In this document: positions 17,686-28,673 of the stretch, one piece after another | Layout: every line of letters begins with the position of its first letter | Numbering within the stretch: the first letter of the stretch is position 1 | Source: Trichomonas vaginalis G3 | Lineage: Eukaryota > Parabasalia > Trichomonadida > Trichomonadidae | Assembly: GCF_026262505.1 (NCBI RefSeq) | Contig: NC_067205.1 | Location: forward strand, 18,349,645 to 18,413,644 | DNA length: 64,000 bases | Direction of reading: 5' to 3' | The notes under the pieces: generated by a model | The model's database searches: none | What the model was told of the DNA's origin: nothing | What the model saw: only the letters and a program-made list of their open reading frames with translations | Translations under genes and position numbers: made by a program

Positions 17686-18771
17686 ATGAGCTTGAAAGAA
17701 GTATTCGAACAACATCCATGGAGGTCTTTTAAGAAATTCAATGAAGCTGCAAAGAGTTCGGGATTTACTAACAGAGCTGAAGTGAAAAGGTTCTTTGACA
17801 AAAATGTTGTACATCAAACAAAAATAAATCCTTACGACTACTTTTTACCAATTTACTCCAACACTCCTGACGCATACCAATTTGACACTCTCATTCAAAG
17901 CAGAAAAGGAGGACATAAACCATTCCTCATCTTCATTAATGTTAACACTCGCAAAGCTTTTGCGTATATAATGAGAAATAAAGGAACTCATGAAGTGTTA
18001 AGAGTTTTACAAAAGTTTGTAGCAGAACATAGCCCAAGTATTTTAACATCAGACCAAGACGGTGCATACCTCAGCAACGAAATCACAGAATTTCTCATTA
18101 AGCATAACATAACTCACTACACTACTGAAGACCATAACCATAACATACTCGGTATCATTAACCGCTTCATAAGGACTCTCAGAGATTTAAATCAAGAGCG
18201 AGACTTTACCGAAGAAACAATGAAACATTTCATCGAAGTTTACAATTCCTCAACACATTCTACAACAGGACATACACCAAATTCAATGACACAACAACAA
18301 GAAGAAAAGTATATACAAAAGAAACGAAGTCAAACACAAAATATCAGAAATTCAACACAATTTACTCTCATTCCTGGAACAAAAGTTCGTGTAGTTCTTG
18401 ACGACAAACCGTTGACAAAGAAACGTTTAAGGTTAAGTCGAAATTATTATATCGTAGACTCTACGCAAGGTAATGGATATCTTATAAAAGCTGCTGACGA
18501 CTCCATAGCATTTTACCCTCGTCATAAATTAGTCGAAAGTAGTAATGGCAAACTTGCTGAAACCATTGACGAAGCAAAGCGAGGAGTGGTTATTGAAATA
18601 CTTGACTACAACATAAACGATGACACTTATAAAGTAAGATATGAAGGAGGCGTTGAAGATGTTATACCATCTAAGAACTTGAGAGAATCTAAACCAACTC
18701 ATCTGGGACCATTAGAGCGGGAGTACTGGAAAGATAAAAACATGCCAGAAAGAATAAGAAAATTCTTCTAA
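17686..18771 (+). CDS. Retroviral-type integrase of the Polinton
   Basis: 361 residues. An rve-type core runs from about residue 50 to 210 with YQFDTLIQ and LTSDQDGAYLSNEI and the helix that carries the last catalytic position. The C-terminal part is SH3-like and chromo-like: IPGTKVRVVLDD, NYYIVDSTQGNGYLI, and VVIEILDYNINDDTYKVRYE with VIPSKNLRE. Polinton integrases insert the element with a 5-6 bp target duplication. The gene starts 20 bases after the fibre gene stop. The protein in element C (51387-52472) is identical as far as I can compare, which argues for very recent copies. Looks whole. Confidence 0.9.
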   Translation: MSLKEVFEQHPWRSFKKFNEAAKSSGFTNRAEVKRFFDKNVVHQTKINPYDYFLPIYSNTPDAYQFDTLIQSRKGGHKPFLIFINVNTRKAFAYIMRNKGTHEVLRVLQKFVAEHSPSILTSDQDGAYLSNEITEFLIKHNITHYTTEDHNHNILGIINRFIRTLRDLNQERDFTEETMKHFIEVYNSSTHSTTGHTPNSMTQQQEEKYIQKKRSQTQNIRNSTQFTLIPGTKVRVVLDDKPLTKKRLRLSRNYYIVDSTQGNGYLIKAADDSIAFYPRHKLVESSNGKLAETIDEAKRGVVIEILDYNINDDTYKVRYEGGVEDVIPSKNLRESKPTHLGPLEREYWKDKNMPERIRKFF

Positions 18772-18859
18772 ACTTTTTCGTTGGATGTAAATCAGACATG
18801 AATGAGAACAGTCATGATATCATTAATGGTACCATTTATTTTAACATAAAGACGCAAAC

Positions 18860-18911
18860 GGACTCTTTGAGTCCTGAGGTCTTTCAGACCGAAGCGGCGA
18901 GGACGAAGTCC
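18860..18911. repeat. Triple GC hairpin cluster
   Basis: GGACTC-TTT-GAGTCC (18860-18874), GGTCT-TTC-AGACC (18878-18890), GGAC-GAA-GTCC (18901-18911), all perfect, in the spacer after the integrase. The corresponding spacer in C (after 52472) lacks the cluster. Confidence 0.85.
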
Positions 18912-18931
18912 ATGACCAAAAATAATGTTTA

Positions 18932-19479
18932 GGGTAGATGGTTAGATCTAACCTCATTTCTACCCTCATTTCTACCCTCTTGAATTTTCATGAATTTTCC
19001 CGAAATAAAAAATAAAGTTAGTTTTATTTTATTTATTTTGTATTTTTTGTATGTAAAGACATGATTTCAGGGATTTTTTTGACGAAGTGTCAATCTTCAC
19101 TTCGTCAAAAAATAACAGTTATCTAATGAAAAAGTGTCATTTTTTTGTATTTGACGAGAATGTCGGTAGATGGTTAGATCTAACCTCATTTCTACCCTCA
19201 TTTCTACCCTCTTGAATTTGTCATGACTTCTTCGTAAATGTTTTGTCAAGACTTCTTCGTAATGAGTGTAAAGGACCCAAAAATAATGTTTAGGTGAAGA
19301 GGTTAGATCTACCCTCATTTTACCCTCATTTCTACCCTCTTGAATTTTCATGACTTCTTCGTAAATGTTTTGTCAAGACTTCTTCGTAATGAGTGTAAAG
19401 GACCCAAAAATATATTTTAGGGTAGATGGTTAGATCTAACCTCATTTCTACCCTCATTTCTACCCTCATTTCTACCCTC
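18932..19479. repeat. Cluster of four covarying palindromic blocks (GGTAG/GTTAG type)
   Basis: Blocks at 18932-18979, 19165-19210, 19292-19339 and 19419-19479, each with GGTAG (or GGTGA in one), the palindrome GTTAGATCTAAC (or a variant), then two or three CTACC copies separated by CTCATTT. Each is preceded by an A-rich ATATTTTA-like run and followed by CTTGAATTTTCATGA. Between blocks lie copies of GACTTCTTCGTAA. No gene supported in 18772-19558. Confidence 0.8.
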
Positions 19480-19499
19480 TTGAATTTTCATGAATTTTC

Positions 19500-19558
19500 C
19501 CGAAATAAAAAATAAAGTTAGTTTTATTTTTTTATTTTTTTTATTTTGTATAAAAGAT
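19500..19558 (+). promoter_or_regulatory. T-rich leader of replication-side genes
   Basis: AATAAAGTTAGTTTTATTTT, then a long T/A run and TTTTGTATAAAAGAT just before the ATG. Nearly the same leader precedes 22439, 23138, 52642 and 54733; shortened versions precede 9275, 24009 and 24816. Confidence 0.55.
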
Positions 19559-20361
19559 ATGATTTCAACAATCGGCACAACAACAATTCAAACAACAGCA
19601 CCAAACTCGTTAGTCATGAATCCAACATCTATGTTAGTAGAGATGAAAAGCTTCATTCCTTCTTCATATACTTTTGAAACAGAAATCCAGAAGATAAAGC
19701 AAGAACTTTTAACAAGTAATTTAGACTGTACCGCACAGGATGAAGAAAATGAACAGTATCTTTACGACATGCAGGACCTCATCGACCATTTACCCAAATT
19801 GCCTGAAATCCAACAACAAAAGCTCACTATTCCTGAATTCGATGAAATAGAAGTGAAACCAACTGACTCAGTAGAAATAAAGAAGTTCATACGAAAGGTA
19901 AACTATGAGTTTCTAGGATATCATTGCAACCATAAGGTTATGGACAAAGATTGCGACATGGTATATAAGAACATCTCTGACATATATAAATCTGAAGAAT
20001 TTAAGACCTACGACAACTTTGTTTCGTTAGTTGCTGAATGTGTATGGCAGATAAGAGATAAAGATAGAAGAGGTAAAATATGGAACGAACAAATAAAACC
20101 AGCAACTTTTGAATTTAAGAAAACCATTGACGCTATAGTTGTACTTGCAGGACAAATTTCAATGTATAACGCAAAAATGAACCCGCAATGTTCTAAATGT
20201 AAAGCAGCAATGAGGAGATATAACTACTCCGTCAAAGAGATAGAACGTATGAGAAACGACTATGCAGACTTAAAGAAAGAAGCAGAAAAACCAGCAGAAG
20301 ATAAAATGGACATGTTAGCATTTCTGAACAAAAACTATCCAACTGCTGACGATTTCCTATT

Positions 20362-21967
20362 ATCTGATTATAGATCCGTATTTTTCCCAAGTGAGCGGGG
20401 TATCTCCAATCCCAGCCCTATCGTCCTCCCAGTGTCAGTTTTCAATATAAAATCCAAATTTTTTTTGAAAATAAAAATTTCGAGAAATTTTTCTAATTTT
20501 TTTTCTTTGATTTCAATAATTCAAAATAAATTTGGGAGTAAAAAGACACTATTTAATGAAATTCATATGAGTGAATGTGGATAAATACTCTCAAAACATA
20601 CAATTTATCTATTTTTTCTTTATATTATCAACTAATTAGTGATAATTTTTTTTGAATCAGATTTTTTTTCATTAAAAACATAATATATAACACAACAATG
20701 ATGCACACATACGTATCTACACATCAAAATATAAAGCTTGTTTTGGTCTGGGCATCCCAACCCAAAATTCTTAAAAAATTGAATAAAATTGAATACTTGG
20801 GGCTGGGATACCCATCCCAAAACCGAATTGAATTTTTTGAATTAAAGAATAATTTATGTATTTATAATATACATGTGATGTCTATAAAAAATACTAAATT
20901 CTAAAAAAATTCAATTTATTCAAAACGTATACTAAGTGATCACTTCATTAGTAGGATCAGCAATCCTACTAAATGGTGAGAACGCCACTAACTCAAAAGG
21001 GAGTCCTTGGAGCTCTTGATCTCTTGTCAGTAGAGTTCATAATGAGGCATGGCATCTACTGATTAGAGATCAGAGCAATCCTACCTTACCTTCAGGAGCT
21101 ACAAAGCTCCTAATCGTTACGAGAGGGAGCCTTGGAGCTCCTGAAGCTCATCAGCAGAGGCTATTTACCATTTGGGCCTCTTCTGATGAAAGATGCGAAA
21201 CACGTCTACGAACCAGGAGCTTCAAAACTTCTAATCCTTACTAAAGGGAGCTTTGGAGCTCCTGAGTCTCCATCAACAGAGTCCCAGATGGTAAATGTCC
21301 TTTGCTGATGAAAGATGCGAAACACATCTACGAACCAGGAGCTCCAAAGCTCCTAATCCTTACGAAAGGGAGCTTTGGAGCTCCTGAAACTCCTTTTACT
21401 ATAAAATAGGACAGTTTTCTTCTGAGGTTCTCATCAAATCTAAGACTTCAGAAGAAAGCTGTCCTATCAATGTATACTTACACTCTCATGGACTACAAGT
21501 GTACAATTTTAAGGCAGAGATTATCCGAGGCCTCTCATCAAATGAGGACTCGGATAATCTCTACCTTAAGTAGTCAAATAACTTTTCTCACTATTTAGGA
21601 ACAAAAGAACAAGAGTTGGAGTACTTTAAGCAAGATTCTTCCGAAATCTCTCATCGAATGAGAGACTTCGGAAGGACCTTGCCAAATCCTTGAACGCCAA
21701 TATCCTTGGAACTGAGCTAGAACCAGGGAGAAGTAGCATACTACTGAGCACGATGGTAATCTCGGAAATGCTTATATCGCCCCAAGCACAATATTTAAGA
21801 AGTCTAACTCATATATACAAGAAGTCAGGCTGAATAGATATTGTGCATATGGTTTGCAGAACTCTCATGATATTTAAAATTCATGTTATCCCAAAAAGGT
21901 GACACTTTGGGTGTATCGTCCATCCCAGGGATGCAAAAATCACATCACCTTGGATCTATAATCTGAT
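20362..21967. mobile_element. Non-autonomous DNA element with 7-bp target duplication and hairpin array
   Basis: The insertion body is 20369-21960 (1592 bp) between two copies of ATCTGAT (20362-20368 and 21961-21967). The ends form a short inverted repeat: left TATAGATCC, right GGATCTATA. It encodes nothing convincing. The left 550 bases are AT-rich; 20930-21700 is an array of GC-richer hairpins. A small inverted repeat (CATCCC-A-GGGATG) lies about 25 bases from the right end. Target length 7 and the TATAGATCC tip do not let me name a superfamily. The equivalent site in element C (about 53478) is uninterrupted. Confidence 0.8.
21095..21681. repeat. Hairpin array inside the 1.6-kb insertion
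   Basis: Repeated stems of the form GGAGCTCCAAAGCTCC paired with GGAGCTTTGGAGCTCC occur about three times in 21095-21385. Then come three longer hairpins: 21406-21467 (ATAGGACAG with CTGTCCTAT, about 20 paired bases), 21511-21567 (AGAGATTATCCGAG with CTCGGATAATCTCT, plus an inner stem) and 21631-21681 (two stacked stems ending in TCTCTCAT-CGA-ATGAGAGA). Confidence 0.8.
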
Positions 21968-22103
21968 GTCAAGAAGAAATATAAAGAAACCTTCGGCATT
22001 GTTAAAACATTCGATGTACTAAAAGAAGAAATAGAGGCTACAAAACTGTTTAGAGTCTCACGAATTCATAACGTTTACCATGTAAAACGCTTATAAAATA
22101 ACT

Positions 22104-22325
22104 GGGGTAGAAATGAGGTTAGAAATGAGGTTAGATCTAACCATCTACCCTAAAATATATTTTTATTGAATTCAGCACAAAATTCTGAGTAAAATAATTT
22201 TTAGGGCACGTGTCAAACCGTTGAGTTTTCACAAAATTCCAAAAATAACGTTTACCATGTAAAACGTTTATAAAATAACTGGGTAGAAAAGAGGTAGAAA
22301 TGAGGTTAGATCTAACCATCTACCC
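22104..22325. repeat. Two inverted-orientation palindromic blocks
   Basis: Blocks 22104-22150 and 22280-22325, each GGGTAG, GAGGT(T)AG, GTTAGATCTAAC, CTACCC, in opposite orientation to the cluster at 18932-19479. The 19559 gene is therefore bracketed by inverted copies. Confidence 0.8.
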
Positions 22326-22438
22326 TAAAATATATTTTTATTGAATTCAGCAACAAAAATCGTGAATTTCCTTAAGACAGAAAAAATAAAGTTAGTTTTA
22401 TTTTTATTTATTTTTTTATTTTGTATGTAAAGACATAT

Positions 22439-23047
22439 ATGTCAAACATTGAGTTTGAAACAGTTAGAAAGATAGACAATGACACCAAATTGGTTAGAAT
22501 AGGTGATTTAAACGTAAGATACTCAAAGAAATACAACAAATATTCTTTGTCAGACATTATATCTCCATCTGGAAAGAAAACACACGACTGGTTAGAAATG
22601 CTTCAACTCAGAAAATTTTGACAAAAATCCTGAGCTTATGATATCAGTAAGATTCTATGGAACTACAGCATATCTCATCGACAAAAGTCTTATACCAATA
22701 GTTTTGTTATGGATTGACCCAGTTGTTGGATATAACTTCATAACTTATGGTTCATTCGATACGGAACGTTGCAGTGAAGGCTTACTTTACATCGTTCAGA
22801 AACCGAAGGACTTCAACACAAAAAGATATAAGATAGGAAGAACATATATATAACTCTAAGATATGACAGTACAGTCAATAGAGTCAAGGTTGTGTTCGTT
22901 AATGATATGAGAGCCGCAGAAACAGAACTACTCGAAAAGTTTGAGAAAATGTATGGTGCTCCCATAAAAGGTAAAGAAACGTTTGAAGTAGATGAGATAG
23001 ATAAAGCTATAAAATTATTTGACGAAGTTGCTGAAAAATACATGTAA
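22439..23047 (+). pseudogene. KilA-N/T5orf172-like DNA-binding protein (broken)
   Basis: Follows the T-rich leader. The first part (VRYSKKYNKYSLSDIISPSG then KKTHDWLEML) resembles a KilA-N or Bro N-terminal domain. The later part has EGLLYIVQ, KRYKIGRT and AAETELLEKF, with an EVDEIDKAIKLFDEV ending, as in the T5orf172 (GIY-YIG-related) domain. This pairing is common in large DNA viruses and phages. Broken, about two breaks. Confidence 0.6.
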
Positions 23048-23137
23048 AGCGTTTATTTTTGGTCTTTTGTGAAAGATAGAAAAAATAACGCTAATTTTAT
23101 TTTTATTTATTTTTTTATTTTGTATGTAAAGACAGAT

Positions 23138-23963
23138 ATGTCAACAACAGAGAACACAACAACTGCTATCGTTCATGAAGCCATAAATGAAGAATACATA
23201 CATACAGTATAACAAACAATTGAGACTCATTCGTTCAGTCAAAGATGACATGTACCAAATGCAAAGTATAATGAATGCTCTTAGTTCTACAAAGCAAGCA
23301 TATCATTGGTTTGAAAACCAACAGGCAAAAGAACTTTTAGAAGAATTTCCTCATATGATTGCTTCCCTCGGAAAACCGAGGGAAGAGATTCCATTCGAAA
23401 ACCGTGAAAAATTGCCAAACGGTTTGAGAGGATATTATGTTCATAGACTTTTAGTAAATGCAGTTGCAATGTGGGCTTCACCACGTTATGCTTGGAATAT
23501 TTACAAACTTCTTGACGAACTTCACAGACAAGAACGTGGAGAGCTGGAAAAGAAACTTCAAGCAAAAGATGAAGTCATTGAATCCAAAGACAAAAGCATA
23601 CAGAAAAGAATACCGCGTTCAGTACCAAAAGGAAAGGAAAAGAGTTATAAGTATATGATATATACTGAAGAGTTGGAGAAAGAAGAAGACAGAGATATGG
23701 TTATGTTGCATTTAGTCAGAAGAAACAACAAAAGCTTTTATGACCTTGCTAAGATTTACAAATCTGACAGAAACTGGTTCTATCGTGAAAACTTACCGAT
23801 TTCAATGACACCGAATGAGCAAATAAAGGAAATTGTCAAAAGTACTCTTCCTCAAACACACTATGACATCAAAGGTTGCACAATACTTACATTCAAAGAA
23901 GACTTACCATTACTGAAGGAAAAAATAACAGAATATTTCGATAACTTCAAAGAGGAAGAATAA
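23138..23963 (+). pseudogene. KilA-N domain protein (broken)
   Basis: Follows the T-rich leader ending TATGTAAAGACAGAT. Contains a poxvirus-type KilA-N domain: HWFENQQAKELLEEFP, then GLRGYYVHRLLVNAVAMWAS and YAWNIYKLLDELHRQE, followed by a coiled coil and a C-terminal domain (KSYKYMIYTEELEKEED). KilA-N proteins bind DNA and are widespread in large DNA viruses. In the copy at 54733 the first part of the domain is different in sequence while everything after ENREKLPNG is the same. Broken, about two breaks. Confidence 0.75.
23362..23385. repeat. 10-bp GC hairpin inside the KilA-N gene
   Basis: CTTCCCTCGG-AAAA-CCGAGGGAAG, perfect, with a four-base loop. Located in the stretch that differs from the C copy. 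Confidence 0.75.
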
Positions 23964-24008
23964 AAAAATCTAAGCTAATTTTATTTTTTTTATAAAATTT
24001 TATCTCAT

Positions 24009-24234
24009 ATGAAAGAACATGAATTTAGAATATTCGGAACTCATGACAGAAGAAGAGAACGAACAACATGTAAAAGATTATGCAAAATTTCTGAAGACAT
24101 ACAAAGCATTTAAACAATATCTAAATGCTTCTAAAGATTATGCAAAATTTCTGAAGGTATATAAAGCTTATGAAAAAGCGTATGAAAAGTTTATACATTG
24201 GGGAATTGTTGTAAAATATCGATATGAAGACTAA
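24009..24234 (+). CDS. Small protein with an internal duplication
   Basis: About 70 residues. Two copies of a DYAKFLK-[TV]-YKA unit 18 residues apart, helical and Lys/Tyr-rich. A leader with GCTAATTTTATTTTTTTT precedes the ATG at 24009; the C copy (55634-55855, 73 residues) begins MKEHEFRYSELM. Function unknown. Confidence 0.45.
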
Positions 24235-24725
24235 CCAAAAATATATTTTTGCTTAAATAGCTTCAGGGTCAATTTCTTCAACCATTTCACTCCTTCGTCA
24301 ATGTCAATTGAAGCTTCTTCAACCTTTGGTAAGAATTTCTGTATAACATCTTTGTTCGTTATTGTCTTCAGAGATGAAGGATAATATTTCACATTTGTTT
24401 CACCCTTCTTATATTCTTTCTGTTCGGAAAGATTCATAGCAATACTGAAGAAGTCAATGTTAGAGTTCTTTATAACAGTATAATGAGTATCTTTGACATT
24501 CACGAAGATACTCTTTTGTTTCAAAACTACTGCTAACTCTTGTGAAGTATAACGTTTGCGGTCAATGACAATAGCTAATGGTCTGACATACTGACCAAAC
24601 TTAGATTCTTTCACAAACTTCTTGTTAAAGATAACATTAACGTTTGAAGCACCATTGAACTCATTCTTGATGGCAGTAGCGAGAGCATTGTATGAAAAGA
24701 ACTTGCAATCTTGCATGTGTTTCAT
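24231..24725 (-). CDS. 164-residue protein, function unknown
   Basis: MKHMQDCKFFSYNALATAIK with alternating alpha and beta composition and a Lys-rich C-terminal helix (VKWLKKLTLKLFKQKYIFG). It is convergent with the small gene before it (4-bp overlap) and divergent from the polymerase gene. Looks whole in A; broken in C (55875-56347). Confidence 0.5.
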   Translation of the reverse strand: MKHMQDCKFFSYNALATAIKNEFNGASNVNVIFNKKFVKESKFGQYVRPLAIVIDRKRYTSQELAVVLKQKSIFVNVKDTHYTVIKNSNIDFFSIAMNLSEQKEYKKGETNVKYYPSSLKTITNKDVIQKFLPKVEEASIDIDEGVKWLKKLTLKLFKQKYIFG

Positions 24726-24815
24726 TAAAATAAAAATATTAAATTATTTTGAAAAATAACTTAAAAAATGTAATCTAATTTTTTCAAAAAAATATTTTTT
24801 TATTTCCTACTAAAG

Positions 24816-27800
24816 ATGTATCGGAAGTTGTCTAAGTTAGAACACTCGGAAATAAAACAACTTCTTACAGAAGCTAATATAGAAGTAGCAAAGCATTACG
24901 CAACAAACAAAAAAGCACTCGCTGACTTCATTAAAGACTATAATGGTGCAATAAGTTATGATAGAATTCATGAGTTCATAAAGCCGCAACGCGGCGAGGA
25001 CGAAGTCCATGCAATAGCATTTCCTTTAAATGACGTTGCTATTGACTTATATCATAGACGTTCAGTACCTCATGAAGTAAGAAGAGAAATGTTTGACATA
25101 ACAAATGCAAACGTTGGTGAAACAAGAAGAAGAGACGACACACTGAAACAACAGAGAAGAGAGATGTTTAAAAGTGCTATAGAACAAGTTCGCAAAGCTA
25201 ACGATGTCATTCGTTCCATTGACGACAAACCAAAAGAAGGTGAGAGATGGTTAAAGAAAGATGAAGAGAATAGGAAGAGAAATGTGAAGTCAGGCAATAG
25301 ACTCATTGACTTTAACATCGAAGCTTTAGATGAACCAAACAGAGACTACTTACACAAACATTTCGGTAAGGTTTTCATGAGACTCTTAGAGAAAATTAAA
25401 ATAAACTCACAACAAAGATGGATGGTATGTTATAAACTTGGTGGAAAGTATGAATGTTCTACGTTAAACCTCAATAATATTGGAACATTACTACATCAGC
25501 TCTTGAAGGAGAACTTTATATCAGAGATAGAAGCAAATGCTGCAGGTATTGTTGAAATGCACTATGACTTCTTCTTGACAAACATAAAGAATCTTACCGA
25601 AATAAAGATGTATGATTTAACAGAATATGAAGGCTTAACGATGTCAGATGTAAAGAAAGGCAAACCAAAAAAGAGACCATATAGAGATGAAAGCACACTG
25701 ACAAATGACCAGAAAGCCATTTTGGAAGCTCTTAAGCAAACAGGAAACCCAGCACTTATAGAAAGCTTTTGGAAAGATAATGGTGAAAAGAAGTTTTATA
25801 AGAAGAGAAGCGGTCAGTTCTGGAAGTATCTTTGCACATTACCTATAAATCTTGAGCGCTACCAAATCTTCAATGAATTGAACAAAAGAACTGCAGCACT
25901 TATGACAGAAGACAATTGTTTCGTTTATGCTTGCATTCAGGCTGGAGTAAATGAAGAAACTATTGACCACATGAGAGAAGTCATTCGTGTTAGAGACTTT
26001 CCTCAAAGTAAAGTACAAGAAATTTCTGACGCAACAGGTATAGCATTTAATGTTACCATTGGTTATTTCAATGACTCAAGACATAATGAAATAAAGAGAT
26101 ACATACCAAAAGAATGTGAAACTGTTAGAACTATTGACTTACTTCTTGTTGAAGACCACTACATGCTAAACGAAAGATTACCAATGACAACATATTTCAT
26201 TCACAACTATATAGAAATTCTCAAAGCTTGTGGTGGAATGAACATTGAGAAACAAATGAAGATTTATACAAAGAGAGAAGATAAATATGTAGTTCGTTAT
26301 GATAGAACAACACCGTTATGGGATGTTATGAAAACATTGTGGGAGTGCAAATATTTGAACCTATTTCTTATGGAGAACTTTTCACATATACTACTGACTT
26401 ATATAAACAGAACCTTGCACCATTTAAAGATTTGACATATGCTCCAAAGTATTGTGTACAACTGAAGAAGAAAGCAGAGTCAAAAGAAGTAAATAAAGCT
26501 AAATGTAAGTTCATTCCTGAGCACGTTTTCTTTGCTGACTTTGAGTGCAGTACTGATGGCTTTCATAAAGCTTTTAACATATGTTACGACAGTGAAGATG
26601 GTTCAGTGAGTGAAAGCATATGGGGTCAGAACTGTGCAACAGAATTTTTGGAACGACTCCCTGACAAGAGTTTAATATATTTTCACAACCTCAGTTATGA
26701 CATAAACTTCATCTTAAGACACATGACAGAAGTGAAAGGAACTCCCATCATTAAAGGTTCACGAACAATGCAAATAACTGGTTTATATAAAGGACGGGCA
26801 ATTATTATAAAAGACTCTTACAGTGTTATAAATAAGAAGCTTAAACTATTTCCTGCTATGTTTAACTTACAAACAGGACCGAAAGAAGTATTTCCATATA
26901 ACTACTACAGCAGTTTTGTTAGCAAATGACAACAGAACTGGTGTCATTTCTGAAGCATGTAAGTTTATCCGGGATGCAGATACATTTATGAAAAACATAG
27001 ATTCCATCAAAGGTTGCAGAATAGATGAGAACCACTTCGACTTAGAAAAATATAGCACGTTTTACTGCAAACAAGATGTAAGAATTTTAAGAGAAGGTTT
27101 TGTAAAGTTCCGCAATGACTTATTGAAAGAGTTTGATTTAAACGTTTATGACTACGTTAGTATTTGTTCAATTGCTAACAAATTGTTTGAGAACAGAGTA
27201 TACTTCCCGAATGGAAATCTTTATGACCTCTCAAATAAACCAAGAGAATTTATTTCGAGATGCATTCAAGGTGGAAGATGTATGTTGTCAGATAACATGA
27301 AACAAAAGAGCAAAAAGAAACTCATTGCTGACTTCGACACTGTTTCATTATATCCTTCAGCTATAGCAAGACTTTATACTTTAGAAGGTATTCCAAAAGT
27401 ATTGAAGGAAGAAATGTTAAACACAGAGTATCTCATGAGACATTTATTCGATGATGACCAAAAGGAACCCATTGGTGAAAAGTTTATGTCTGGCTTCTTT
27501 GTTCTCATTAAGATAACAGAGATTGGTATACCCAGACACTTTCATTTAATAGTTTGCGACCCTGAACTAAATCCAGAACTTAACGTTCCAAGAAGTTCAA
27601 ACACTTGCTGTCTCATGTATGTTGACCATATAACATTACAAGACCTCATAAAATATCAAGGTGTCAAATGTGAAGTGTTGCAAGGATACTATTACGATGG
27701 AAACAGAGATATGAGAATAAGAGATGAAGTAAAGAAGTTGTTTGAGTTAAGGTTAAAGTATAAGAAAGAAGAAAACCCCTTACAAGAAATTATAAAACTC

Positions 27801-28592
27801 ATTCTGAACAGCATTTATGGCAAAACTATTCTATCTCCTATTGAGTCAAAAATAACCATAGTAGATGACAAAGATGCTATAAGATATGCTATAAGAAATT
27901 ACAACCATATAGTGAAGTTCGAAGGTTTGGATGGTTCAGATAAAACTATTTTCAAGCTAACGAAAAGCATTTGCAGACACTTTAACTTCTGTCCACTTGG
28001 TGTTAATATTCTGTCTATGTCAAAACGTATTATGAATGAAGTATTCTGTACTGCAGAGGACATGGGTCTTCAAATATTTTACCAGGATACCGACAGTATG
28101 CACTTATATAATGAAGACATCCCAAAGCTTGCAGCAGAGTTTAAGAAGAGATACGGTAGAGAACTTATAGGAAAGAACCTTGGTCAATTTCATAGCGACT
28201 TTGCAGAAATAACACCTGGAAAACAAAGTTTAGCTTATAAAAGTATTTTCTGTGGAAAGAAGACCTACATAGACTTACTCACGAATGATTTAAATGAAGT
28301 TGCATTTCACTGCAGAATGAAAGGCGTGAAGCAAGATGTTATTGCTTTAACCGCTAATGAAATGTTTCCTGAAGCTATACAATGCTATTACAATGAAGAT
28401 AAGAACATTCACATACCTGTTGGAACATATGACAAAGACTCTGAGTTCAGTTTAATGAAACTTTACAAAGCACTTTATGATGGTCAAGAGATTGCATTCG
28501 ACTTATGTAAGTCATGTCAACCTTGCTTTGCTGAAAAGTTCAACTTTTCAATAACGACTAAAACAAGCTTTATTCGTAAGTTGAAGTTCTGA
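24816..28592 (+). pseudogene. Protein-primed family B DNA polymerase with extra N-terminal region (broken)
   Basis: The replicative polymerase of the element. Exonuclease motifs: FFADFECSTDG (Exo I), FHNLSYDINFI (Exo II) and a YCKQD segment (Exo III). Polymerase motifs: DFDTVSLYPSAIARL (A), LILNSIYGKT (B) and YQDTDSMHLY (C). Before the exonuclease lies a long N-terminal part with DNCFVYACIQAGVNEE and, further on, LLVEDHYMLNER, a Cys ... His layout like the OTU-like or papain-like region found before the polymerase in other Maverick-type proteins. An in-frame hairpin pair lies at 24983-25008. A few breaks (about two) in A; the C copy (56441-60348) is more decayed, about ten. Confidence 0.88.
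24983..25008. repeat. Paired triloop GC hairpins inside the polymerase gene
   Basis: GCCGC-AAC-GCGGC (24983-24995) and GGAC-GAA-GTCC (24998-25008), perfect, in frame, encoding KPQRGEDEVH. A related copy is at about 56606 in element C. Confidence 0.87.
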
Positions 28593-28638
28593 GGTCATTT
28601 ATTTTTGTCAGCAATGAGGTCATTTGTGATAAAAATAA

Positions 28639-28662
28639 GCCGCTAGCGGCATGGGCGAAGCC
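28639..28662. repeat. Paired GC hairpins after the polymerase gene
   Basis: GCCGCTAGCGGC (28639-28650, 12-bp palindrome) and GGC-GAA-GCC (28654-28662) in the short spacer between convergent genes. The spacer also has two GAGGTCATTT copies. Identical in C at about 60395-60418. Confidence 0.8.
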
Positions 28663-28673
28663 TATGTGGTCAT

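Larger units (their letters stand above)
19559..22095 (+). pseudogene. Conserved Polinton protein of unknown function, interrupted by a 1.6-kb insertion
   Basis: Starts MISTIGTTTIQ. Helical protein with a Cys pair (MNPQCSKCKAA), several aromatic-charged motifs (VNYEFLGYHCNHKVMDKDCD) and a long charged helix (EIERMRNDYADLKKEAEK). The frame is interrupted at 20368 by the insertion described next and resumes at 21961. The paralogue at 52642-53604 has diverged by many substitutions, unlike the virion genes, so this gene varies faster. Leader type and position beside KilA-N genes suggest a DNA-related or regulatory role. Not recognised. Confidence 0.55.

Noticed and set aside
17514-17817. Minus-strand frames across the fibre/integrase junction, repeated at 51215-51518
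   Set aside because: They overlap two well-supported genes on the other strand and span their junction.
17686-18771. LTR retrotransposon integrase
   Set aside because: There is no reverse transcriptase, gag or LTR nearby; the neighbours are family B polymerase, ATPase and capsid-type genes, so it is the Polinton integrase.
20698-20904. Short frames in the left part of the 1.6-kb insertion
   Set aside because: AT-rich, with inverted-repeat-derived peptides and no transposase motif.
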